Positions 37,261 to 48,115 of a stretch of DNA of 64,000 nt are shown here, in pieces. The notes under the pieces are model-generated. The model saw only the letters and a list, made by a program, of their open reading frames with translations. It had not been told where the DNA came from and did not search any database. Made by a program: the position numbers and the translations under genes. Source of the DNA: Monarcha castaneiventris obscurior (lineage: Eukaryota > Chordata > Aves > Passeriformes > Monarchidae); NCBI GenBank assembly GCA_026261815.1, contig JAMPIT010000493.1:1763001-1827000 (forward strand). Direction: 5' to 3'. Within the stretch, counting starts at the first letter, position 1; each line of letters opens with the position of its first letter.

Positions 37261-39759
37261 CTCTGCTGGGAAGTTGCTGGTGTGGGTTGGTAACAAGGTG
37301 CTGGGGGTGTGTGGAATGCTCCGTTAGCGTGATGGCTTCATTAATCAAATTAGGGACAATAGCATGTCACGTGTGCCGTATTTCCCAACAACCCCTTTGC
37401 ATTGTGCCGGGGGCTCAGCGGATGGGGCTCCCTGACCAGTGAGTGGTGATGAGGTGAAGGAAATGAAATCCAAGAGACCCAGCGGGAAGGCTGGGAAAGC
37501 AGCTGGACCATGCTCTGCATTTCTCGTTATTCTTATTTTTAGTAGTATTATTGTCATTATTGTGATGAGGATTATTTGCATGAAAACAGGTTCTTTGTTT
37601 ATTGTTTGTCTTTTTTCCAGCTTCCTCATACTGTTTTTTTGGAGCTGGAACCGTCTGCAATAGGATTAGAGGTGGTTGTAGGAATGATTAGGACATCATG
37701 AGCATGTAACCAGCTGGGGAACAAAGCCTCTGCCACATCTTCTTTCTGCAGTTTTTGACTGTAAAACGCTGGTGACAGAAAAAAAATAGCAGGGAGATGT
37801 GAGCAGTGAAGAGCAACCAAAGTCATGAAATAAGTGATTCCTGCAGCTTTCTTAGAGATGGTGGTGGGACCCACCAGGAAGGACTGGAGATGCTGCTTGC
37901 CCAGATGGAGATGATTCGTAGCATCCTCCAGCTCCTTATGTCCAGCACAATCAGACCTGGAGCCGCTCCCAGTGATCCCCTGGAACACACAGCCCACATG
38001 GTTTCAGTGTGGTGTCTTTCTTCAAACACTTTGTACCCCCAAGTGTTTCCCCAGGCAGACTCGCTCCCTGTGACGTGGAGAAGGAGCAGCTGCAAGAGGC
38101 CACCAATACAGCCAGAATCAATTCAGCTTTTCACTCAGGCAGACACGCTCAGAAAGTAATGCTTCAGGGGTCACACTGCTGCACTGCTCCAGCGCAGGAT
38201 TTGCAAACTAAATAAAGGATCTGAGTGAGTTTTAAGTGCCTAACTCCCTTAGGCCCCTTTGGAAAAAAACCCACTGGAATAACTAAGAAGCTTTCACTGC
38301 GCGTTTGCAGAAACATTAATCTTCCTTGCTATGTCAGAGTCTCTTTGATCACACTTCAAAATCTTCATCTTCAGGGGTCCTGTCTGGGCTTTCCAAAGTG
38401 GCTTAAGAGCAGAAGATCCGAGCTCCCCAAGGCTCAGAATCCTTTTCCAAATCCCTCTGTGGCTCTCCATGTTGGAATGGAGAGATCACACCATGCCAGG
38501 GGTCCCAGTGGTCCCACTTCCCTGCAAGGTGAGACCCCACCAAGGGGTGATGGGTGACTGTCATGGTGGGCCGTGGCATCAGCAGGGATTTGAAATCTTG
38601 CTGTGAAGAACATCAGCATGGGCTTAGCCAGTTCTTCCTGTGTTCCCTTACGTATTCCCAGGGAAGCGTGATGGAAGAGGAAGCACACCCAGGCTGGGTT
38701 TTCTCTTTGGGATGCTGAGAAATGAATGGTGAAGGAGGGTTGGTCTTGATAAGCACGGCAGCCCTGGAAAAGGAGAGTCTGGGAGTCATCTTCAGGAGCT
38801 GATCTGGAGCCTCCAGCCCACTCCAGTTCAGTGCTGAGCGAGGAAGAGGAGTGTTTATTGACCTGGATCCAAATGACTCAGGTTGATTTATGAACCTGAG
38901 GTCACTAATTGGGGTTTTTTTCATCCATCCATGTTCTGGAGAACACTTCATTCTTTCTTTCTTTTTTCTTTTTTTTTTCCTTTTCACGTTACTGAGCTGT
39001 GTTCACTCTGACCAACCTTCGTGTCACACTAATGGCCAAGCCTCAGCCTCCACGTCCCTTCCCTGGGACATGAAGGTGAGCATGGCACAAACCTACAGAC
39101 CAGAGCTGAGCTGGCTGCTGTGTCATTTACTCATGAAATTTAGATCTGCTGCAGACTAAAACTCCCTGAAATATGTCAGATGACTCCGATACTGGATTAG
39201 ACAGTGATGCATTCCCTGGGAGAAAGTGGAAGTGCTGAGCACGGAGAAGAGCTCTTGCTGCATAATCTTGTGAGTAGGGGCTAAACTCCTTGCCTTGACT
39301 GTGGGGCTGGAGAGACCAGTGTCCATCTCTGTGCAGCTTCCTCAGCACTGGCCCTTGCCTTGGCCCAGAACTTGCAAATTAGGCCAGGAAGAATCTTCTT
39401 AAGCTTTCTGTTTTCTGGAGACTTCTGCCCTCTTTGCACTTGACTGCTTCACTCCAGGAATGAAAGCATGGAGCCCTTTCCCAGCCATTAAAGTTTCATT
39501 TAGCAAAAGGACAAAGAATTGACACAGGAAGGATGAAGAACCACTTGCAAGAGTAAACTTGTGTGACTCTATATAATTTAGATCATAGCCTGAGGTCAGG
39601 CTCCCTTTTTTGTAACACAGACAGGGGTTTCTTGGCCATGCAGCAGGAGGAGATGTGTAGTGATACATAAAGTCACTTCTCAGCATAATTGAAGGAACAA
39701 CCTCTGTTCTCAGCAGCGAGGTCCTTTGAGGTGTCTGGGGCTTCCATAAAACTCTGCAC

Positions 39760-39792
39760 GCACAGACACACACACACAGACATACACACACC
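39760..39792. repeat. CA-rich dinucleotide tract
   Basis: Interrupted CACA/GACA run; open on the minus strand as a Val/Cys-rich non-coding frame. Confidence 0.85.
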
Positions 39793-41058
39793 ACCTCCAG
39801 CAGTTCAGGGCATGCCACAGGAATTTCCAGAGCTTTATAAGAATCTCTGTTGGACTGTTTAGGACTCCACAGCGATATCTTGGGGGACAGATCCTTTTAC
39901 CTCGGCAGATAAGGGGGAAAATCCATCTCCTTGCTCCCAAAACCCCTGCAGCCAGTTCATCATCTCCAGAGACAAAAGGGTGGCCAGAACTCTGCAGGTG
40001 TGGCTGTGCAGCCCAGTGGGTCCCAGCCTGCTGCACCCACTGCCTGTTTCCAGTATTATTTCCCTACCTCCAGCTTCAGCTGCTTTAATTTAGCCACTTT
40101 AGTCCCTGCACTCACTAGGTCCTGGTTTTCAGTCTCTGAGATTTGGTGGCATTTCTTCAGAGGGAAGGAGAATGGAGTGGGAAAATACTGTTTTTTCACT
40201 GATCGCCTCCATTTAGTGGTTTTTCTGTGTCCTTCCAGTTTTCAGACAATGTTTTATTCCCCTTTACGTTGCCTGAAGCTTCTCAACCAGCACCCCTCTC
40301 TCCAGCTCCAGTTCCCATCCTGACTCCTCTCCCATCCTTCTCTTCTTCCGTGGGAGGAGCACATGCACTCAGTGAGCATCCATGGCTGTACTTGCACCTG
40401 GGAAAAATGAGGCAGACGTGGAAAATGAGCAAATTGCATTAAGTATTGCAGGCAATAGCATAGCTCCCAGGGGCCAGAGATAATGCAGTGAGAGACAAAG
40501 GAACAGCAGACTTTGCTGGCCTGAGCCTTCACCTGATTGTGGCCTTTCTGGAATTCCTGACTTCTTCTGCCTGAGTGGTGAATTGAGCCCCAGGGCTGAT
40601 AAGGGACCAGGATGTGGGCAGAGGCATCCCCCAGCACCAGGGATGGGGGTTATTTATGGCTGTGATTTTTGTGGTTTCTCTGTCTGGGTGACTTTGTCCG
40701 GACAACCAATGGTTTGGGTTCCCATTTATTTACTGGTGGGGGCAGATGTGCCATTGGCAGTGGGAGGGAAGCAGTGGAGATTCCCTGAGTTTTGGGTCAG
40801 AAAGAGGCACCGGGATGAACCTGCTGGCATCAGGTTTGGGGTGCTGGCAGGACACAATGGGGCTGGTGATCCATGGGTTTGCAGGACACTGAGCTGTCCG
40901 TGGGATGGGGATGGCTTTCCTCAGCAGCCAAGGTGGTGAGAAGCTGTACAAAAAAAAGCTCCACCAGCTTTTGGAAAAATCCTATCTGGGATGTTTGCCT
41001 GGGGACTCCCCAGGGTCCCTCTACAGAGACAGCCAAGGCTTTGAGATGTGCTTTGAAT

Positions 41059-41410
41059 TCCTCTCCTCTCCTCTCCTCTCCTCTCCTCTCCTCTCCTCTC
41101 CTCTCCTCTCCTCTCCTCTCCTCTCCTCTCCTCTCCTCTCCTCTCCTCTCCTCTCCTCTCCTCCTCCTCTCCTCTCCCTCTCTCTCTCCTTCCTCTTCCT
41201 CTCCTCTCCTCTCCTCTCCATCTCCTCTCCTCTCTCTCCTCTCCTTCTCCTCTCCTCTCCTCTCCTCTCCTCTCCTCTCCTCTCCTCTCCTCCTCCTCTC
41301 CTCTCCATCTCTTCCTCTCTCTCCTCTCCTCTCCTCTCCTCTCCTCTCCTCTCCTCTCCTCTCCTCTCCTCTCCTCTCCTCTCCTCTCCTCTCCTCTCCT
41401 CTCCTCTCCT
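41059..41410. repeat. (CTCTC)n pentanucleotide microsatellite, about 350 bp
   Basis: Nearly pure polypyrimidine on the + strand, with two interrupted zones (about 41160-41245 and 41290-41320) holding CTC and TCTC variants. All frames stay open across it on both strands, producing spurious Ser/Pro/Leu or Arg/Gly/Glu proteins. Located within the HS3ST3A1 intron. Confidence 0.97.
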
Positions 41411-41921
41411 TTTTCCTTTTGATCTTTTTCTTTCCCTCTCTCCCATCTTTCTTTCTCTCTTCTGCTTTTTTGTCGGTCTTGTCTTTCCATCTTTCTGAGA
41501 CGTAAGCAAATTCCAGGAAGGCATCAGTTGTCTTTAACACCCAAAGGAAAAATCGAAGGGAAGGGTTCAATTACTCGCATGAAAAATGAGTCTCCTAACG
41601 GAGGTCTATCCATTTGCTAGTTGTGCTTGTTTTAAAACTGAATTATAGAGACTGCACACTTTTCCAGAGACAAATGCATTAATTTTTCTGAAAAACAGAC
41701 AAGAGAGAGGCAGAGGGAAAATAAGATAATAAGAGTTTCCACAGTGATTTATTTGCCTTTGTGAAAAATAATGGGGGCAGACAGCAGTGTGCTCCCGCAG
41801 CCGGGAGGTAGGGGCGGGGGGGTGGCAGGGACGACTGCAAGGAAAACTGCCAGAAGTCCAAGTATGATTGTTGGTTTTAGATGATATAAGATCACTTTAT
41901 GTCTCTGACTGGCTTGAAAAA

Positions 41922-41946
41922 TCTCTCTCTCTCTCTCTCTCTCTCT
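41922..41946. repeat. (CT)n microsatellite
   Basis: About 12 CT units followed by an ATACACATATA segment. Confidence 0.9.
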
Positions 41947-43239
41947 ATACACATATAAAATATAGACCATATGATGCACTTAAAGCCAGCACAGACTGCA
42001 GTGTTTATAGAGGAAAGGATTGTGTTTCTGGCCAACCTCTCCCCAGCCCTCCTTCTTCTGACGAAGGATAAACTGGGACCTTTAGAAAACAAAGTGGTGG
42101 CTGCAATTTTTAACAGATTTGCTCTTGTATATATTTATACAGGGCAGGGGAGCCCTTCCCCAAGGCTGTCTGCCTGTGCCTGTGGGCAGAAACCAGGGGG
42201 GTTGAGTTTATTTTTTTTTTTTATCTGTTCACTTTGGTTTGATTTATATGGTAAAAGAGATAGTTTTATTATAGTGCATAGTAAATTGGGTTTCTTTATT
42301 GCTCATGAGACCTGTTTTCCAAAATTGGACTATTTATATAGTACACTGATTGCAATGTATTTCTGATCTTGATGTCTAACTGTAGGGAATAAAAAAAAAT
42401 TACACAAAATCAGATTTTTTTAAGAAAACCTGCAGCTTCTCTTGAAATAAGATGAAATGGGTAGCTTTTACTGGAGACAATGATGTGGCACTCAGCAGCT
42501 CCCAGGAAATCATCTTGGTTTGGTGACTAAAGGCTTTTTGTGGGAACTGGAGACTCTGGAAGGTTTTGAAGCGGTTTTGTGGTTTGTCCATCGGTGTAAT
42601 CCACAGGAAACACATCCGGGAGGCCAAAGGCCACCAGGCTCTGGTACCTACACTGATGTTTCTCTCCAATTATAGGAATGATTCAATGAATTAATTCCCA
42701 GTCGGTTTCCCAGCAGAAAATCCTGTGGCCTTCAGATGGATGTGAGAGTGGAGGGGGGGCTGGAAGTGATGCTTTAAAGCAAAACTTAAATCTGCTCCAG
42801 GGCAGATGGTTAATTGTGTCGTTCCATTTATTTGCCTAATGCAAATCGTGTCCCGTTTGCCCGTGGCACCAGGAGAACCAGATTCCTGTTTGTTTTGCTA
42901 AAAGCTGAGATTTCACGGAATATTCTGCAGCTCCCACGTGAGCCTCCTGTCTGTGGCCCCAGAGAAGGATGACTTGCACAGAAGGACAAACGGGGGCTGC
43001 CACGGAAAGGGGCTGGGATGGGGAGGAGCTGCCAACGCTGTGTTGGTTTGCAGGATTCAACCCCTCATCCTCGTGGCTCCAGACCCAAGAAGGTGCTTTA
43101 GCATCCTCTTCTCCCATTCCCAAACCAGGCACCAGGAAGGATCTGTGGGGCTGGATTCCGCCTGCATGGGGCCAGGAGGGTTTCTCAGGGAACTTCCCAA
43201 CTTCCCAAAAGGGCCTAATTGAAGCCTGTAGAGATTTTT

Positions 43240-43440
43240 CACAGATTCATGGCTTTTCAAAGGAGAAATTTGCATATTAATAAGAAGCTGTTCAGACTGA
43301 TTGGCTTAATGTGTTTGGGGTAAGTATAATTAAATGTCAAGGGAAATATATCATGAAGTAATGAAGCTGGAGTTAATTTATCAAAAACTGAATCCTAAAG
43401 AGGGAGACACTTCCAATAACAAACAGTTCTTTAACCTTCC
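43240..43440. promoter_or_regulatory. Candidate intronic regulatory element with octamer motif
   Basis: AT-rich block with ATTTGCAT (43268-43275) running directly into ATTAATA, a POU/homeodomain-like composite, followed by AATTAAAT and further TTAATT-type motifs. No repeat was identified. Confidence 0.3.
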
Positions 43441-44321
43441 TCCTTAAGATGATTTGCTTAGTCAAGGCTGAAATATGTGGTCTTGGAGATCCTCGAGTGA
43501 GAGAGACATGAGGTGGTTTTTTGGTTTGGGGGTGGAGGTTTTTCCATATCCTCCCTTCTGTAGACCCTTCTGTCCTGGCTGAGCCCATCAAGAAGGTTCC
43601 CCGGGGTCCACGTGGGGGAAGGGACAGTCCTGGTCCCTCCAAGACCAGCAGCAGCACCTGGGAGGATGTCTGGGAGGTTGTACCCATATAAGACTTCAGG
43701 GGTGCCCTTAGGGAGGAAGAATGAGATTGAGATTTATTTGTATCAGGTGCTGGGCCATTTGTACCCATTTTTTTCTCATCCCTCAGTCTTCACGCTTTAG
43801 AACATGTGCCATCTCCTGCTCTGTTCACAAACTAGCTGGGCATAAACCCCAGCCCACACAGGCACGTCTTTAAAACAAACACAAATTGCAATGCAGGTGC
43901 CGAAACTGGATGGTTTAAGATCGTAATTGAGGAAGGTGAGGTCCAGGCTGAAGGCCGTGCTGATCCCTGTCAAGGCTGTGACTCCTGGCATCCTTCTGTG
44001 TGATGGAAAGAGGTTGTGAGCTCCCCCTCCATGGTGCAGACATGCAGTGGACAAACAGGCAAGGACTTGCCAGCAAAACTCTGCTTTAGGTGAGTGCTGG
44101 GTTCATGGGATTCATGTCCAGCCATGTCCTCTGCTGTCCTCTTCCAGCAGTGACTGACCCTCGAGCGTGGTGGGATGGCAAAAGGGAGCTCTTGACTTGC
44201 ACTGGTGAGGGAGAAGGGCAGGGTGCAAGGGTGTAAAAGGATCAAGTCCATTGCCTCAGTTGGAAAATCCTCCTTTGGTGCAGGATGACACAGAGGGGCG
44301 TCAGCAGGTTGTAGAGTGATG

Positions 44322-44960
44322 ACAGAATCAGAGTCACAGGATGGTTTGGGTTGGAAGGAGCACTAAAGATTGTCTTGTTCCAAACCCTTGTCGTGGGTCA
44401 CCTTCCACTGCCCCAGGTTGCTCCAAGCCCTGTCCAACCTGGCCTTGGACACTTCCAGGGATCCAGGGGCAGCCACAGCTTCTCTGGGCACCCTGTGCCA
44501 GGGCCTGCCCACCCTCACAGGGAAGAATTCCTTTCCAATATCCCATCTAACCCTGCCCTCTGGCAGTGGGAAGCCATTCCCTGTGTCCTGTCACTCCATC
44601 CCTTGTCCCCAGTCCCTCCCCAGCTCTCCTGGAGCCCCTTTAGGCACTGGAAAGGGCTCTCTGAGGTCTCTCTGGAGCCTTCTCCTCTCCAGGTGAGCAC
44701 CCCCATCTCTGCCAGCCTGGCTCCAGAGCAGAGGAGCTCCAGCCCTTAGAGCATCTCATGGCCTCCTCTGGACTCGCTCCAGCAGCTCCACATCTTTCTG
44801 CTGTTGGGGACCTGGGAGCTGGAGGCTCTGCAGGTGGGGTTGCACTGAGCAGAGCAGGCTCCCTGGAGCTGCTGCTCACGTGCTGGTGATGCAGCCCAGG
44901 ACTCAGATGGTTTCTGGGCTGCAGATGCCAAGTCACGTCAGCCTCTCATCCCTCAGTGAC
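44322..44960 (-). mobile_element. CR1 LINE, longest fragment in the window (intronic)
   Basis: About 640 bp in reverse orientation: CACAGGATGGTTTGGGTTGG, GGCCTTGGACACTTCCAGGG, CAGCCACAGCTTCTCTGGGC, CTCACAGGGAAGAATTC, then an ORF2-derived stretch through CTCCTCTGGACTCGCTCCAG and GATGCAGCCCAGGACTC. Frames are broken, so nothing is translatable at full length. Antisense to the host gene. Confidence 0.93.
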
Positions 44961-46635
44961 AGTGGCATCTGTGGAAGAGAGCAGGAGTGTCTATTTTCAT
45001 TGAGAGTCACCACAGTTACAAAAAAGCAGCACCAAAAAGCCAACAGAGCCAACCACCAGCAGCCTGAATTTACCCGAGCAAATCTGGCAGGGAAATGAAG
45101 TCACTTTTCATTTGGGAGCTACATTGTAAATATGATGAAATCACTGTGAGCCTGATTTTCTCCGTTGTGAGAATCAGCTGGTGCTGCAAGAATTCGGCAG
45201 ATGGCTCATGCCTTCTGTGTGGAGCTCTGCCCGCTGCTGGGGCTAAGCTGTCACAGGAACATGGTGCTGGAGAGACCAGAGGTGATGAGTGGTGGGTCCA
45301 GGTCTGATGGGAACAGGCAGAGTTTGTCCTGCCCAGTGCATGGCGTGCCCCACTCACTGGAGCTGCTGGGAGTGCTGTGAGAGGAGCTTAAAGGGTTAAA
45401 GAGCTCATGGTCAGTCCCAGGGGGAAGCATTGCAGAGATGGCTGATGAACCCAGCCCCAACCCTGGTAGAGAAAGATCCTTCAGAAGGTGCCTGGTGGTG
45501 TCTCCATTCCCACACTAAGGATGGACACATGTTGAAGGAGCTGTGACCAAGAGCCCTGGGGCTCCTCATCTGTTCCTGGTAGGCTGAGGGCTGGGATTTA
45601 CCAGCAATTAGCCATTGGAAAGAAAACAACTACAAAACGCCCCTTTTTCCAAACCCCAGCTGGCCAGCCCAGAGGAGGTGGTGGTGCCACCTGTGATTGC
45701 CTCAGCTACGATGAGTTTCTTGTTCTAGCAGAGAAAATCAATGGCTTGCACGGCTAATGACATCAGGGAGTTTCTGCTTGTCAATAGCACTTAGGCACTG
45801 GAGGTCTCCAGATGTGCTTTCCAGCACAGTGGATTTTTGGGAACCTCTTGGCACGCTTTCCTCTCCCAGACTGGTCACGGGATGCTGGGACATGGGGATC
45901 ACTTCTCAGCACAAGGAACCAGGAGGCCCCCGGGGCACCTGCCTGAGCACAGCACTCCCCACTCACTACCTGCTGCCCTCAGAGCAGCAGCTCAGCCTGT
46001 CAATAATTAATCAGAGCAATTAGACAGAGGGTTTGCATGCCGTAATTAGCTCTGATCTGCACAACCTCCATCCCAGGGAGGGCAGCGAGGCAGGAGCTGA
46101 GCACGGGAGGCCCAGCAGGGGCATGGGGCTGGCGAGCAGAGCCCCCTCCTTGCATGCAGATGCTCCCCTTGCTCTGCAGCCAGGGGGGCTGACACGAGGG
46201 GCAGCTGACACGAAGTCACTCTGTGCGTGCTCCGTGGGGTCTCCTGGGGGTGTGTGAGCCCCTTATCCTGGGGGGACACCGCTGCTTCCTTGCTTGGCTG
46301 CCCTGCCCTTAGCCCGGCCTTGTTGCTGCTCCTCCTCACCGAGGTCACAGCCTGAGGTCCAGGAGGAACCTTCACCTCTGGAGTTATCAGCGATGCCCCC
46401 ATGCAAGCTGCATTCTCCACGGCATTCCTTGAATGGATTTCCCAGCTCCTTAGGAAGGGACGAGGCTTCCTGGCTGTTGCCTCCCTCAGTGCTGCACTGG
46501 GAGCTTGGTGTCCCAGGCCATTTTGGAGGCTCCAGGAGATTCCTAGAGTGCTTTTTCTTTAACTGCTGAGGTGGTTAAACCCAGTGGTGGAGGGAGTGGA
46601 GGTGGCACTTGGTGTGCAGCTGGGAGGACCCCTGA

Positions 46636-46728
46636 GGGTGCTTTTGTGAGTTCCTAGAAGTGTCCCATGTGCTCTGAGAACTCCTTTCCATCCCAGCACG
46701 GCTCAGTGCACTGTGCTCACAGAACCCC
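46636..46728 (+). repeat. Dispersed direct repeat, unit 1 (about 93 bp)
   Basis: Runs from GGGTGCTTTTGTGAGTTCCT to CACAGAACCCC and recurs at 47807-47902 with a few substitutions and a 2-base indel. I do not recognise the family. Confidence 0.85.
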
Positions 46729-46957
46729 TGTGCTGAGGACCCCCGGCACAGCCCTCGGGTGGACACCTCTGCCAGGATGTCCCTGTGGTGGGCACACGGG
46801 TGCTCGATGGGCACGGCTGCCTGCCCTGTGCCACTGTCACCCCTGCCCTGCTGCGTGGGCTGGATTTGGGGCTGGCACCGCTGGCTGTGGTCAGTGCTGG
46901 GTGTTCGGATGGGGCCAGAGAAGACACCTCTGGGGGCTGCAGTTGAGGTGGAGGTTT

Positions 46958-47341
46958 ATGTCGCTGTTCTCACCGCAGCCGAGTAGAGAAACGACACAGA
47001 GACACAGAGACACAGAGCCCAGGCTCAGGGTCAAGTGGCAGCAGCCGATTTAATGAATTCTCTGAAAACTTTTATATGTTAGTTCGCAAAGGGTATTAAG
47101 TGGCGTAAGGTGATTGGTTTTGCCATCCATCCCTTAAGGGGATTGATCAAGTTCTAAGACATCCATCTCTGAATGTTTTTCTGGTCAATAACCATAACAA
47201 TACTGCAAAACAACCCACATGTGCAAGAAGTTTACAACACTGTAACCTTGGTCAAAGTAATCAGCATGGGAAGGACAGAACTCTCACAAAATGCTGCAGA
47301 GAGCTGAAGAAATTCTCTGCTGGAGCTTTTCAGCATCCATA
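46958..47341 (-). mobile_element. Solo LTR, family B, copy 2 (intronic, antisense to HS3ST3A1)
   Basis: 384 bp, the inverted counterpart of the LTR at 3826-4192. The TATA box is at 47070-47076 and the ATTAAA signal at 47049-47054, both on the minus strand. A perfect 5-bp target duplication GGTTT flanks it (46953-46957, 47342-47346). It carries a short GACACAGA-type tandem repeat near 46993-47020 that copy 1 lacks, which accounts for much of the length difference. There is no internal retroviral sequence. Confidence 0.87.
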
Positions 47342-47806
47342 GGTTTGCACCCGTGTCAGGCTGTCAGTCAGACCTAAACTTCGGAGGGAGCTAAACTGGA
47401 GGGAGCGGAGGGAGGGACAGGAAGGCAGCGTTGCTGAGATGCTGCTTGACAGACACAGCGTGGAAACAGCTGCTGCTGGCTGCAGACCTAATGAGATACA
47501 TAAATACTGAGGCTTGCTCAAATAAACACCAGCATGCACCGTAAGGACAAGCCTGAGAGCTCCCGAGGCCCCTTGCTGCGTGCCAGCAGCAACCACGGAG
47601 CGAGGGGATTCGGGGGCTGGGGGCAGGAGAGGCTCTGCCTCTGGGAGAGCCCAGTGCTTGGGAAGGTGGCAGGTTAATGGTGTGCCCCAGCAGCAGTGGC
47701 TGTGGCCAGGGCTGTACCTGCAGCACCCTGCAGTGACCGTCCCTGCAGCCTGGGCTCTGGCACAGATGTAGGTCCCCATGCTCGAGGACCACCAGGTCTG
47801 GTTTTT

Positions 47807-47902
47807 GGGGTGCTTTTGTGAGTTCCTAGAAGTGTCCTGTGTGCTCTGAGAACTGTCCTTTCCATCCCAGCACAGCTCAGTGCACTGTGCTCACAGAACC
47901 CC
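47807..47902 (+). repeat. Dispersed direct repeat, unit 2
   Basis: Same strand as the unit at 46636-46728, with start points 1,171 bp apart and the family B LTR between them. Its right end runs directly into a CR1 copy. Either a small local duplication or an uncatalogued repeat. Confidence 0.85.
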
Positions 47903-48115
47903 GGAATGGTTTGGGTTGGAAGGGACACTGGAGCTCATCTCATTCCAACCCCACTGCCATGGGACACCTTCCACTAGCCCAGGTTGCTCTAAGCCCTGTC
48001 CAGCCTGGCTCTGAACACTTCCCTGGGCAACCTGTGGCAGGCTCTCACCACTCTCACAGTAAAGAATTTCTCCTTAATATCTGATCTAAACTTACTTCCT
48101 TCATACTTCAGCTCC
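47903..48115 (-). mobile_element. CR1 LINE 3' fragment (intronic)
   Basis: GAATGGTTTGGGTTGGAAGG, TGCCATGGGACACCTTCCAC and CTCTCACAGTAAAGAATTTC are present in inverted CR1 order. Its left edge abuts a 93-bp segment that is repeated at 46636-46728. Confidence 0.92.

Larger units (their letters stand above)
35836..44321. other. Intron middle part
   Basis: Contains the candidate elements at 36890 and 43240, the pentanucleotide tract and the CT repeat. An AT-rich stretch at 42040-42420 has no recognised repeat. No exon is supported. Confidence 0.5.

Noticed and set aside
40830..41570. Long frames rich in RGEER or SSPLL on both strands
   Set aside because: They are translations of the CTCTC pentanucleotide tract and exist in every frame.
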